DNA of 64,000 nucleotides, taken from Arachis hypogaea (lineage: Eukaryota; Streptophyta; Magnoliopsida; Fabales; Fabaceae). The stretch is taken from NCBI RefSeq assembly GCF_003086295.3, contig NC_092050.1:157734699-157798698 (forward strand), in the 5' to 3' direction. How positions within the stretch are numbered: the stretch's first letter is position 1; every line of letters begins with the position of its first letter. This document shows, in pieces, positions 34,756 to 46,570 of this stretch. The position numbers were made by a program, and so were the translations under genes. Below the pieces are notes generated by a model, which had not been told where the DNA came from, made no database searches, and saw only the letters and a program-made list of their open reading frames with translations.

Positions 34756-35320
34756 AAAGTGTAATAGCCCGTGTCATGCACGTGATAAGATTGAAATTAT
34801 AATTTTAAATTATTTTATTAAGATTAATTTGAATTATAATAATTTAATTAATAAAAATGTAAAATATTATGTATTATTTATTTTTTTTAATTTAGTATTA
34901 AATGTATTAAGTCTAAAATAATTATTAATTAGTTTTAGTAATTTACTTTTTTTAATAAATCAAACATATATACTCAATGTATAAATAACCTAATAATACT
35001 TAGACTCACCAACAATTTTTTATATGTTGTTTTATTGTCAAGTAAGAACATATCAAAATCAGCTCAAAATAAATAATAAATTATTAGAGAATTCTAATGC
35101 ACAAAATTCTCTAATAAACAATAAATAATTTAAACCTACTAAAAAATAACTCAACACTTTTCTTTGATACCTGCAAAATATATACATGAAATAATATTAT
35201 ATCAATGTTAGTATACAGTTTTACAATCATCGACCATATTTACTATACTGACTCCTTAAAAGTTATTCTACATACGTGTGCAGTCGAAAGATAAATTACT
35301 GGACTTTATTTTATTTTTCT

Positions 35321-35700
35321 AAATTACTATAATTATACATTATTCATTAAATGCTACTTGTAATATAATTGTAATATTGGAATATAATTATAATAAAGAT
35401 ATTTTTCTAAAATAAATTTAGAAGAGAGAATAGTGCTTTTATTTTAGAGGGAAAACGAATTCATGAGAAATTGACACTTCACTTTTATTAGTTGATAATG
35501 TATTAAATATTGATTTTATATAATTATAATAAAGATATTTTCCTAAATTAGTATAATCATGCATTATTCGTTAAATGTTAATTGTACTATAATTATAATA
35601 AAGATATTTTTCTAAAATAATTTTAGAAGAGAAAATAGTGATTTCATTTTAGAGGAAAAATGAATTCATGAGAAATTGACACCTCACTTTTATTAGTTGG
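35321..35700. repeat. Two-copy tandem duplication, about 180-220 bases per unit
   Basis: Copy A (35321-35505) and copy B (35545-35700) share TAAATTA(C/G)TATAAT, CATTATTC(A/G)TTAAATG, AATTATAATAAAGATATTTTTC and GAATTCATGAGAAATTGACAC followed by CTCACTTTTATTAGTTG. Non-coding. Confidence 0.7.
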
Positions 35701-36865
35701 AGGAAAAATCTAGTTTTAGTATATTTCTTGTTATTATATATTTTTCTCTAATCATATATCCACTGTTTTCTTTCCTTCGTTTCAGCATTTTGAATCTGGG
35801 TTTAACTTGTCATAGTTCTCACTTCTCAATCATTCTATTAGATGTAGTTGATAACTATTGAAATTCTTTGATTAACATAGGAGAAAAATATATTATTATA
35901 TGATAGAATTAATATGAGTATATTTTGTTATTAAATATACAAAGTTAATGTAAAATAAAATTACACATAAAAAAAGCAAAGAAACTAAAATTAAAATAGC
36001 AAAAACGATAAGAAGATTATTCTTACAATTTTGTTTTGTCATTTTTATGTATAGAAGATTAGAAAATAATAAACTTTTGACTAAATTAATTTTGTATTTG
36101 TTGTATTCAAATTAAATAAGTAATAAGTTATATTATTTTAATTTATTCCTTAAATTTATATATCATAAAAATCAAATCAATATGCATAATTCTAAATTGT
36201 ATGATATTTAAATATCTAATCAAATCAATTAGTTGATATAATTAATGCATCATAATGAATTGTATTTAATGAGTTAAACAAAATAAATTAAGAAACACTC
36301 TCAAAAACATGCTACGTTGACTCTATCATTAAATGTAAAAAATTGATTTTTATATAATAGAATCGATAATATAATAGACGGCGAGAAAGAGAAAGACAAA
36401 CATTTTAGATCTTAGGTTGTTTCATTTGGATGTTGTAATGTGGGTATCACATTATTTTACTTATTCTACCCTATGGACCTTTTTGTAACTTTATTTTAGT
36501 ATCAATAGAATTTCATTAACTTTTAGTAATAAATTAAAATCCAAAATAAAATAAAAAAAAAGTAAAGAATATAAAATTATTGATTAAAATTTTATTTTAT
36601 TTTTTGTTATTATAACAGGTATTTTTATTTAATATAAAGTTGGAGCTTTTATTACAAGAACTATGGACTCTTGCTATATAGAGGGTGCTACATAATAATG
36701 TTGAGCAGGAATCAATAACTCAAATTGTGCTCTGTAGCTAAGCGTTCTCTGTAGCATGATGAATTTCCTATGGGACAGAACCAATCCCCTGATATCACAT
36801 CAGAAGACGTGGCGAATGCTGAAGAAGTCACCTCAAATTTAAGGCACAATGAAGGTATATTGTAG

Positions 36866-37158
36866 GTTGATGGGCACAGGGATCTTCTTGAAGGTGACCC
36901 CTACTTGAAGCAAAGGCTTCGTCTTCGCGACTCATCACAATCCTGAATGTGTTACAAGACTACACGTTGAAGAGAATCCGCGACCCCAACTACCATGTCA
37001 AGTTAAGGCCACATTTGTCAAAGGAATTCATGGAATCAAGCAAGCCAGCTGCAGAACTTGTGAAACTCAACCCAAAAAGTGAGTATGCTCCTGGTTTGGA
37101 GGACACACTTATCTTGACAATGAAGGGTATTGCTGCTGGCATGCAAAACACAGGTTAA
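36866..37158 (+). pseudogene. Phosphoenolpyruvate carboxylase, last exon only, frameshifted
   Basis: PEP carboxylase fixes bicarbonate onto PEP in the cytosol. Only its C-terminal exon is here. After an intact acceptor (TTGTAG|GTTGAT) the frame reads [23 protein letters not shown]. Relative to the family a 4-base deletion follows at about 36930. In the shifted frame the sequence continues [60 protein letters not shown] and [14 protein letters not shown], ending exactly at the family stop codon (QNTG C-terminus). No other exon (the enzyme has about 960 residues) is found upstream. The retained acceptor suggests a DNA-level duplication, not a processed copy. Confidence 0.88.
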
Positions 37159-37159
37159 G

Positions 37160-39999
37160 AAGCTGAAAAAAATTTCCATTTTTTTTGTTATGTCAATGGA
37201 TATGTAAACATTGTATAACCTATTCTATGATGTCTGCCGGATATTTAGATCAGCATCATATGACTGTGTCTCTAATACCATTGTTATTTATATAATAAGA
37301 CTTTGATCCCTTATGATGGCATATTTGGTTATATATGATAAACGTAATTAATAAGCAATCCCAGAAAACCAAAAGTAATTAATTAGGGATATCTATCTAA
37401 GAATATTTATGATAAACGAAAAAAAAAATCATAATTCTTTAACATATATAAGTCTTATATACACCATTATTTTAATTTAAAATTTCACAATTTAAAATAT
37501 GGTTAAAATACTCCTTAATTTAATAATAAAAAAAGGAAGGCATGCATGTGAAAAAAGGAATTTGAAGAATGAGTGAATTTTACACGATGTAATTAACTTT
37601 CTTGGTTAATACAAAGTTGGGGTGACCCTTGAATTTGCTACTAATTCCTATATTTATTATAATGCCATATTCCTTGAAGTCTAAGCATTAAACTAATCTT
37701 TTTTTTTGGGTGACCAGCATTAAACTAATTAAATTAGCACTAATAATAAGCCCATAGCTATAAGTAGAATATGATCTAATTTGAATAAACGACTTAATTA
37801 ATTTTAAAAAAAAAATAATTTAAACAATAAATACTTATATTAAAAGTAGCTTATAAATAAATTATTTTGTATTTAGTTTTTAGTTCTAAAAGTGTTTATT
37901 TTTAAAAAAAAATGTGATAAATAATTTTTTATTATGAGAGAAGTCATTTTTGTTAACTTCTCTATAAGCACTTAAATAACTTTTTAGAAAGTTACAATTT
38001 AATTTTAAAAAATACACCAGACATTAATACTATTACTTTTCATAAGTCAAAAACTCAACATAATAACTTTTGAAGCTTTCCAAACAGATTGTAAATGTAA
38101 CTTTATCTTAACTTCTAACTAACAGGGGAGTTTTAAATTCGATTTATCTTTAAATATTTTTTATTAAGTAAAAAATTTTATATTTTTTATTAATTAAAAA
38201 AGTTTAATTCTCTATCAAATTAATACGCTAATTAAGTTAATCGCTTTTTTTTTGTAAAATTAAAAAAATACAAATCTAAAAGCTTATTAATTTATTTATT
38301 ATCTCTAATATATAGTGGGTATATTTTTTAAAAAATATGTACACTTCTTTTTTTTTTTTCAAAATATATTAACTTTCAAAATATATTAACATGCAATCTT
38401 TCACAATCAACGCCAAATCCTAGGAAAGCAAAATTCTAAATAGTTTAGGATAAACTCAAATTATTGAGTCAGTGTGCTTAAATATTTATTATTATAAATA
38501 TTATAAAAGATTAAACATAAAATATAACTTATCTTTTGTGTACGTGTCTTAAGATATAAAAATTTATTTTTTATAGGCATAGAATTTTATCTTTTATAGG
38601 CATAGAGTTGATGTCATGATCGTTGGTCGATTATTAAAATCGTCCGTTACAAACTTAGAATGAAAGCAAATAAAATCGAGTTATGACTCGTAATGCACAA
38701 TAAAAACAGAACTATAAAGTCACGAATCAGATATATTATTAAAAGTTTATTATCTTATTATAAGTAAGTTTAATTTACTCGTCTTTTACAAATTTGATTA
38801 TTTAATGGTTGATTAGTTAATTAAACAAATATGTAAATTAGTATATCTAAAAATACATAATGTAATTAATTTTTAACGTAACAATTTTTTGTTATCTTTA
38901 ATACTTCAAATAATAACTTTAAAATGGAATAATTCTTTTTATGCAAATTGTCAAGATATATAATAAAGTGACTTGTGTAATCGTAACATCAGTCATAGCC
39001 ATATAAGATAAATTGTGACATTTTTTTTACCGTTAATCTGAATATTCGGTAAGAGCTTCAAAATAAAAAAAGATGTGTAAAATACTAATTAACGAGCTTC
39101 AATGGTGATCAGCCCCAGCCCCAGCCCCAGGCTCATGCCCTGCTGGGTCGTTAGGGAAATAGAAGTACAGCTTACGAATATCATTCATGGCCATCTTATT
39201 TCTAAACATGTGGATTCTTGCACCTTTGGTCTTTGGGGTGTATGTTGCTTGTATTCTTTCATGTTATCAATCAATCAAAAAATATTGTTGCGGCTTTTAA
39301 ACATAAAAAAATTAATAAGAGAAAAATATGATTTGGGGTTTTTAAACATGTTATCAATCCCACCTAATCCTCATTTTAAATATAGCCTAAAAAAACATAT
39401 TATTGAATGGGTAATTTGTATGTAAAATTCTTAATCATATAGTATGGGTTTTTTTTTATTTTGTTTGTGTCAGTCATATTTAGCAATAAGGAGAATACAA
39501 ATGGATTAATACTTTTAGTCTAAAAAAAGATAATTAACTAATATTAATTTAAATATAAGATAAAAATAAAAATATTAATCATCTAATATTTTTCATTTAT
39601 TAAAACAAATTTGTTGCATTCAATTAATGACAAAACTGAAATTATGGAACCAACAAAATTTTCTTTAGCACCATTTATTTTTATTATATCTTTTCATTTT
39701 CTCAGAAACTGAACAACTTATAAAATAAATAAATAAATGAGCATAAATTTACTGAGCCAGGGGTGAAGGACTGCGAAACACTCAATTTATCATCTTTTTG
39801 CATCAAGGGTCTAAGGTGAGGATCAGCAGCTAAGAAAAGGTTTTTGACCAAAACAGCCTCTTTGGTTTTGGGGCTTGTAGGACCAGTCCTATTTTCATTT
39901 TTGTTGGGAGGGCTAGGGCTTATAAAATAAAATTTTGTAATTTTAGGGCTGTGGGCTAGTATTATTTTGGAGGGTTAGGGCCAGCCCTAAAATTTAACC
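37160..39999. other. Intergenic region with a Tourist-like MITE copy
   Basis: A reverse-oriented relative of the 20461-20781 MITE lies at about 37770-38095 (ending CTTTCCAAACAGATTG). The frame at 39102-39425 begins with a CAGCCC tandem run and is not protein-like. GGGCTAGGGCTTATAA and GGGCCAGCCCTAAAAT motifs at 39900-39990 look repetitive. Confidence 0.45.
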
Positions 40000-40685
40000 A
40001 CTACTTACGACCCAATTCGGCATCATTATACATTAGACGATCGAGCCTTGGTATTAATAGAAAGATGTCCTGACTATTCCTCAACACCGGCCGCATGTGC
40101 CCTTCCGGAATTTCACGTAGTGCCGAAATCATGAGGCGCACCTCTGCCAATATGGTAGCTGGGAAGACTTTGTACGGTACAGATTCTTCCAGGATCTCCC
40201 CCTCCTTCGCCTCCACGGGAAGCATAACAAACATATCTATGCCATTCATTTTGAAGTATGTGGTGCTTTTGTTTCCCCAACAAAAAAAACAAAGTTAATA
40301 CTAGTTTCAGAATTTAGATGTTGTTGAGTATTGCTAATTTCTGAAACCAGTATTAACTTTGTTTTCTTTGTTTGGCGGAAATCAAAAGCACCACATACTT
40401 CAAAATGAATGGCATAGATATGTTCGTTATGCCTCCCGTGGACCCCCGGGAGGCGGAGGAGGGGAATATCCTAGAAGAATCTGTACCGTACAAAGTCTTC
40501 CCAGCTACCATATTGGCAGAGATGCACCTCATGATTTCGGCACTACGTGGAATTCTGGAAGGGCACATGCGGCAGTGTTGAGGGATAGTCAGGACATCTT
40601 TCTACTAATACAAAGGCTCTTTCTACTAATACCAAGGCTCGATCGTCTACTGTATAATGATGCCGAATTGGGTCGTAACTACACC
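40000..40685. repeat. Long inverted repeat: two ~310-base arms, ~25-base spacer
   Basis: The left arm (about 40000-40313) is the reverse complement of the right arm (about 40337-40685) with few mismatches. The spacer is about 40313-40337. Both arms encode the same unidentified peptide on opposite strands: MNGIDMFVM(L/P)PV, ILEESVPYKVFPATILAE and MISALR(E/G)I(P/L)EGHMR. The left arm (minus strand, 40249-40001) stays open to YNDAELGRK and then stops at a GTAAGT that looks like a splice donor, so each arm resembles one exon of a gene. The right arm has a frameshift, an added ACCCCCGGGAG stretch, and a tandem duplication of CTTTCTACTAATAC (about 40601-40640). A transcript from either strand would fold into a very long hairpin, the substrate type for Dicer-like enzymes. 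I do not recognise the peptide. Confidence 0.85.
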
Positions 40686-40759
40686 ACTACCTACAAGCAT
40701 GAAAGAATATCAGGACGAACTTTTTATCACAACAAATTCAAACCTTTCTCTAACAGGTA

Positions 40760-41292
40760 ACATATGCTGAACTATGATAGGTGTCCAGTTCCCGGATATG
40801 ACAACGAATAATGGATTCTGGAAGGATTCTTCTCTCCATCCAACCACAGCCTTAAAACATAAGCAATTGCAAGGAAAGGTTACAGAGAATAGTGATTCAA
40901 AGGAAAGATATATGAAAAAGCTAAAAAGCACAAATATTTTAAGTAAACTGGAATATCACTTGCCTTAAGACGCTGGCTGCGATTTTCTTGCCAAGTATGT
41001 CCAGGAGGAGCAGCAGCACACAATAGGCGTGAGAGGACAGCTTGCATAGCAGATGAATATGCACCACAATCACCTGAGAGAAAAGAGATCTATTTTTCAA
41101 AATGAATGTATAAACAAGCACATATATACATCTTCCCTTTCTGTAAGCAAGATTCAAGACTCACAAGTCACAAACAATCACCTTTCAGACCACGAGAACT
41201 TTGAGCAATGGAGTCAACAAGGAAAAATAGGTCCACACCTTCCGATGCAGGCTTGACTCAGTTTCCAGACTTCGTACAAGAATTTCCATCAC
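40760..41292 (-). pseudogene. HUA2-like gene fragment (CID-domain exons), broken
   Basis: HUA2/HULK proteins are nuclear PWWP- and CID-domain factors in pre-mRNA processing and flowering control. Three consecutive exon-like pieces of the CID region are present on the minus strand: 41292-41182 (VMEILVRSLETESSLHRK, then, shifted, VDLFFLVDSIAQSSRGLK), 41073-40964 (GDCGAYSSAMQAVLSRLLCA, AAPPGHTWQENRSQRLK) and 40858-about 40770 (VLRLWLD, then, shifted, RRILPESIIRCHIRELDT). The first intron keeps GT/AG borders. The second would need a GC donor, and its acceptor AG is gone. Frameshifts lie at HRK|VDL and after LWL. The PWWP domain and the rest of this roughly 1,400-residue protein are absent. Retained introns indicate DNA-level duplication or capture. 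Confidence 0.75.
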
Positions 41293-41410
41293 CTAAATAA
41301 ATTCAAGCCAATTCAGAGTAAGAATTTCAACTAATCAACAACAATTCCACAAATCTAGTAGTAGAAAATTCAACAATCACAGATCTACATTTCCGGAATT
41401 CAGATTCAGA

Positions 41411-41659
41411 TTATGAAGATGCAGAATTAGAGAGAGCAGCAACAAAAATTCTAGAATTAGCGATGAATCCAGAACACACAGAAGAAGAAGTAGAGAACAC
41501 GAATCTGTACTTGAAGTCCGTGCCAGAAGCGTCACCGTGCAAGACGGCTGGCGTAGCGGTAGAAAGCCGCACCGAGGACACCGCCGCCACGAAGGGAAAG
41601 CCGAGAACGTTCGCGGCCCTCGATGATGGAGCAGCAACGGTGTGAAACGTAGATCTTGA
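41411..41659 (-). CDS. Hypothetical small protein, possible organelle-targeted N-terminus
   Basis: Unrecognised. From ATG 41659 the frame encodes 82 residues beginning MSRSTFHTVAAPSSRAANVL, rich in serine, alanine and arginine with few acids, like a mitochondrial or plastid transit peptide. It ends FIANSRIFVAALSNSASS. The frame stays open upstream to 42079, passing through SSSSAPPPLSSLVASSAPTK and RCGGFGGDLRTIAALA, which reads like natural protein and may mean the true start codon has been lost. A TATA-like TTATAAGT lies at about 41860. The region 41500-41800 is GC-rich, unlike its flanks. It lies head-to-tail with the HUA2-like fragment, so it may be another captured exon rather than a gene. 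Confidence 0.3.
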   Translation of the reverse strand, partial: SRSTFHTVAAPSSRAANVLGFPFVAAVSSVRLSTATPAVLHGDASGTDFKYRFVFSTSSSVCSGFIANSRIFVAALSNSASS

Positions 41660-42079
41660 CATGGCAAGGGCGGCGATGGTGCGGAGGTCACCACCAAAGC
41701 CACCGCATCTGAACTCGCACGCGGTGGTCTTGGTCGGCGCGGACGACGCTACAAGGCTGGACAGAGGAGGCGGCGCCGAAGAAGAAGAAGTAGCCGTGTT
41801 CTGTTCTGAGATTGAAAATGAGAAATAGTGAGTAGGGTTAGAATGCAAGTATGTTGTACTTATAATGCCAGTTGGTAACAACTTAAATAAGGGAAAGTCT
41901 TTAGTTTGGATCTCGGCGAGTTTTGAGACGCCTCTAACTTGGGCCACTAATAAGCTCGTGCAACAAGTTTGGTGGACATGTTTGTTTGTTTTTACTTTGG
42001 ATACGAGAGACATGAGCGTTGGGCTTTTTGGATGGCGTCTGACATAGGGCATTTTTTGTTTTAGAATGCGTTTTTTCAA

Positions 42080-42894
42080 TTGTTGTTAGATTGGAAAATA
42101 AAAATTGGAGGATTAAATGGTTCAATATCAAAAGGAATATTTGGATTAAATGATTTAAAGTATTTAGATTTATGTAAATAAATAATTTACAAGTGTTAGT
42201 GAAAAAAGTTTTCATAAGATTATAAAAAATTATATTGCTATTTATATTATGAATGACACATTAAAAAAAGACTTCTTATTTGTTGAAAGTTATTTATATA
42301 TTGCACATTTCAGATATTTTATAGATATTATGTAATAAACTTTTTCATCATTATAAATAGTATTTTTTTAAATTAGTAAAACTTAAATTGAGAAAAAATA
42401 TGATCAAAAACTAAATTTTAAATATAATCCGTCAAGACACATTATTTGTGGATGATTTGCTAAGGATTATTGCATACACAAAATGAAATTTAAATTTTCG
42501 ATATTTATTTAAGCACCAAGTTTAGTTGGTTATGATTCACTCCCAATATTACATATAAATATTATTATTCTTCACTTATATTTTAAATTTAAATTATTAG
42601 CCAAAAGCATTCGGAATCATAAATATTTGATATATTTAATGTAATAAAAAATTTATTATTATAAGAATTTGGATCTTTTACATTTTAAATTTTTATTCGA
42701 GAGGATAAAATGTGATATCTCATCTTTAAATTTTTTTTTTTATATTTTTTCTTAATTTCACTTATAAAATAAAAATAAAATTCTACATTCAAGTCATAAC
42801 TCTAACTAAATTTAACCAAGTACTGATATTCATCCCGCTGTGCTACGCATAAAAACTATAAAATAAAACACATTATGATCATTACTGTTTTTTA

Positions 42895-42942
<48 letters not shown>

Positions 42943-43965
42943 CATAATAGCATTTTATTAAGGCACCAATAACAAAACAAATTCATAGATCTAATAATCT
43001 AATAGATGAAATTCACACAAATATCCAATAGCATAAGATATTAAGGATCCAATATAAAGCTTTTATATTAATCAAACATTCAAATTAAATTTTGAAATAT
43101 CTTAGAGTACACAATATTAATGGTATAATTTTTCTTAAATTATATACTTTTATGGATATAAAAAATAATTCTTTATACTAAATTATTATACTGTAAACGT
43201 TAGTCTATATAATGTTTATAAAAAAAATTAGTTACATCATAAAAATTGAATTCAGTGATTTAGTTAAAATTATATTAATAAATAAAATTAGTTATCTAAA
43301 AATTATTTAAAATTTATTTTAAAATCTATATAATTCAAGCAATTTATAAAATAATAATTATAAACATTTTAAATTAACATATATAAATATTTTACTATTG
43401 GTATATTAACTTAATATATACATATATAATGTTAATTTTTTACTATTAGAATATATAAATTATTAATTAAATGTACTAAGAATTAAGTGTTATTACTGTT
43501 TATGGTTGTTAGCTTAGCGATATAAATTTTAGAGTTTATCAGTTAAAAACAAAGATTTGTATAATTATTTTATTATTTAATATATTTGTGGTCTTTTGAA
43601 CTCATACGTTGTCTCACTGTAATATATTTTTCACAAATTATCACTTTAGTTTTTAGTTATTAATTCCTGAATCCTTGGTTAATGTTTTACTGATGGAAAC
43701 TCAGGAATTCATCCTTTGAAAATAAGAGTTTCTATTAGTTTTTTTTATTACTTTCTATATAATTTAGGATATAACTATAAATAATTAGTCTTTTATTTAT
43801 TAAAATATATAATTTAATATACTAAGAAGCATCGCTCAAAAATATTTATTATTATATAATTGTAGAATTCTAATTTTAATGTTTTAATTTAAAAAATTAT
43901 ATATGATTTTTATTAATTTATAATATTTTTATTATATTAATAATTTTGTAGATAAACTATTTGTG
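42080..43965. other. AT-rich intergenic stretch with a TA microsatellite
   Basis: No gene supported. A pure (TA)n run lies at about 42897-42941. The remainder is AT-rich. Confidence 0.5.
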
Positions 43966-44263
43966 TTATTGTGTTAAGTTCTCTTTACTTAAAAAAAAAA
44001 AAAAATCTTATCTTCCAACTTTTGGTTCTAACTTACTGCGGAAAAGTTAGCATATGTACTATGTCATTAATTATTTTGGAAATTATACTTTGTGATGCAT
44101 ATGTGATACTAATGATATATGTGCAGCAATAAACTCTAGAACAAATACTAATTAACTATGAATCTATGATACGAAATTTTTTCTTGGTGCTTCATTTCCA
44201 AAAAGTTTCTATGTTTATATCACAAATTGACATACACCAACACCACCTCACTTATAATCCTTA
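43966..44263. repeat. Direct repeat block, copy 2
   Basis: Same-orientation duplicate of 34457-34755, 9.5 kb away, differing by scattered substitutions and a shorter poly-A run near the start. Homology begins at TTATTGTGTTAAG and ends abruptly at ATCCTTA on the right. Confidence 0.85.
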
Positions 44264-44287
44264 TTATGCCACAATTTTGTATATTTA

Positions 44288-44692
44288 CGTTATGTTTGGT
44301 TGGAAGGATAGAAATAGAAAGGAAAGAAATAGAAAGAAAAGAAAGGAAAAAAAAATTTGAGTGGATTTTTATTTTCTTTAGATGTGTTTAGATGAAAGGA
44401 AAATAAGAAGGAAAGAAATAGTATAAAAAGACAATTTTATCCTTATATTATAAAATATATTAAAAAAATAAAAGGGTAATATTGAAAGTAGAGAGAAAAA
44501 TTAGTTTTCTCTCCATTTTCTCTCTATTGTTAGAGGAAAAAAATTAGTGAATTTCACCAATATTTTTCTATTCCATTTTTTTTCTTCTCCCATTTCTCCT
44601 CTCAACCAAACAAAAAAAAATTATTTTTCTTTTAATTTCTTTTTCTTCCTTTTTCTTCCTCTCATTTTCACCTCAAACAAACACACTGAGTT
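44288..44692. mobile_element. Probable Tourist-like MITE
   Basis: The left end TTATGTTTGGTTGGAAGGA and the reversed right end GTGTGTTTGTTTGAGGTGA are imperfect inverted repeats with the TGTTTGG-type core. The left third is purine-rich (AGAAAGGAAAGAAATAG) and the right third is its pyrimidine-rich counterpart (TTTCTTTTTCTTCC), so the whole folds back. Exact ends and duplication are unclear. Confidence 0.5.
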
Positions 44693-46010
44693 ATGAAGGC
44701 TATTGCCCACCTTCTTTGTGGATAAAGGACAATATGTAAACATCATTATTCATTAGTATTTAGTTAGATACAAGATATTTTTAGTCGGGCCTAGCTAGTA
44801 TAGTTTTTGTCATCATTTTAAATTGATTTTGCATTGAAACAAAAACGAAAAAGAGGGGGGGGGAGGGGACATTAAGGAGTCAATTTTCAATGACGTGTAA
44901 TTCAAAATAAAAAAAGCTAAACAAAACCCATCAAAGATTCATCACAAACTATAATAATTTGGCTCAAACCGGGCATATGATTAGAACAAAGAGGAAGAAA
45001 TCGATTTGGAAGAACCAATATGATAAAGAAATAAAAGGATAAATAAAATAAAAATTAAATTTAAATAAAAAAGATAAATTGTAATTAAAATAAAAATAAA
45101 AAAATTAGTTGAAATTGAGTATAAAGAGAATTATTTTATTTTTTATTTAATTTTTTAACGTAATAAAAAAGGACTCTTTAACCTAACTTGTCAACGTGGT
45201 GATTTAAAAATTAATTTGAATAGACTTCTTAATCTTTTATTTAATTTTTTGATATAATAAGAGAGAGACTCTTTAACCTCAATTGTTCACACCATAATTT
45301 TATTATGAAACCAAAAAGGAGTTTTTAAACTTCTAAATCGTTCTATACTAAGACTATCCTAATTTATGAGATATTTATAATCTTTTATTAAGTTAAAATA
45401 CAGAAAATCTTAAGTCTACAAATATAAAGTCCAATCTAATGGTTAAATAAATAAAATTAAAATATATCAAATTAAATTAAAATATTTTAAAAAATATAAA
45501 CTAATATTTTTTAAATAATAATTAAACTCTTTATATCATAAATATTTAAAATACGTATTACAATATATATTAAATAGTGGGCAATTATCAGGATGATCTA
45601 GATGTGTGTATTTACAAAACAATTAGTCAATTACTTTAATAATAACAATTAAAAAAGAAAAAAAATTAAACTTGCCCGGAAAGCAAAACCTAGAGACGAA
45701 GAAGGTAAAGTTGTTTTAAATGCTTTTCTTTTTCAGCTGCTTTAATTTCCTTTTCACCATATGATTACGCATCATCATCATATATGCTAACTACTAATAA
45801 CGCCAATAATCTAAGCATAAATATATAGTACCATTGTTACTTTTTCTACTTGATTTCTACTAAGTGTCGTGTAAGTAGTAATAACACAGCACGTGGTGTT
45901 ACATACGTTGCAAGATTTTAATAGCCGATAAATATCACACGAATGTGGTTAGAGACAAACAAAAGCCACGTTGGATTTTTGGTTGGTGAAAATATTAGGG
46001 AACGAGATAG
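44693..46010. other. AT-rich intergenic stretch
   Basis: No gene or clear element. 45700-46010 is less biased but carries no open frame. Confidence 0.35.
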
Positions 46011-46017
46011 ATGTCTA

Positions 46018-46570
46018 TAGGGTGAGTACAGGTAGGTGTTTATGATAAAATTAGAATCGAATGAATCAAAATGTAATTGATTCGGTTTGGTTTAGATTTG
46101 TATTTTTTTTACATATATTCGAACCAAATCAAATTGATTAAGAATGAATTGGTTCGATTTGGGTAATTGGATATTCAATAACTTTGAAATTCATAAAAAA
46201 ACTAATTTTTTATTTTAAAAATTCAACAAATACAATAAACATGTAACATCAATAAAAATAATCTAAACATGTTAAACACCAAATACATTAAAAACTAAAT
46301 TTATTAAAATCAAAACATATTAATAATGAATAATTATTGTTTAATAAAAAAATCATATATATTTTTTTATTTTTTATTTAATTAATATATAATCGAGTTC
46401 GCGGGTTAGTTCGGTTCTACACCCCAAAATCGATACCCAAACCAATTATTAACAAAAGTTATCGGTTTAGTTCGGGTTGGACCTGATTACCCGTTAGTTT
46501 CAGAACCAATTTAATTAGTTTGGTTCGAATTCAAACGAATAATCGAGTACCCGCTATCCGTGCAGCCTCT
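46018..46570. mobile_element. Probable hAT-like MITE (GGTTCGGTTTGG-rich)
   Basis: The outer portions are rich in mirrored GGTTCGA, CGGTTTGG and CCAAACC words: GATTCGGTTTGGTTTAGAT near 46080, GTTCGGTTCTACACCCC near 46410, and ACCCGCTATCCGTGCAGCCTC at the right end. An AT-rich core separates them. This resembles the layout of the copies at 1851 and 62876 but termini and target duplication could not be fixed. Confidence 0.4.

Larger units (their letters stand above)
33601..36865. other. AT-rich intergenic region with duplicated blocks
   Basis: No gene supported. It contains the 299-base block repeated at 43966 (listed separately), the tandem duplication at 35321-35700, and otherwise AT-rich sequence. 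A TAATAGCCCGTGTCATGCACG string near 34765 resembles a common plant repeat end. Confidence 0.4.

Noticed and set aside
39770..39860. Minus-strand segment reading ADPHLRPLMQKDDKLSVSQS as an exon
   Set aside because: The frame is closed on both sides after short distances and no splice sites or family match support it.
41377..41703. 108-codon minus-strand frame beginning MALVVTSAPS
   Set aside because: It overlaps the more protein-like frame starting at 41659 and turns into a leucine-rich, stop-avoiding tail from a purine/pyrimidine-skewed stretch.
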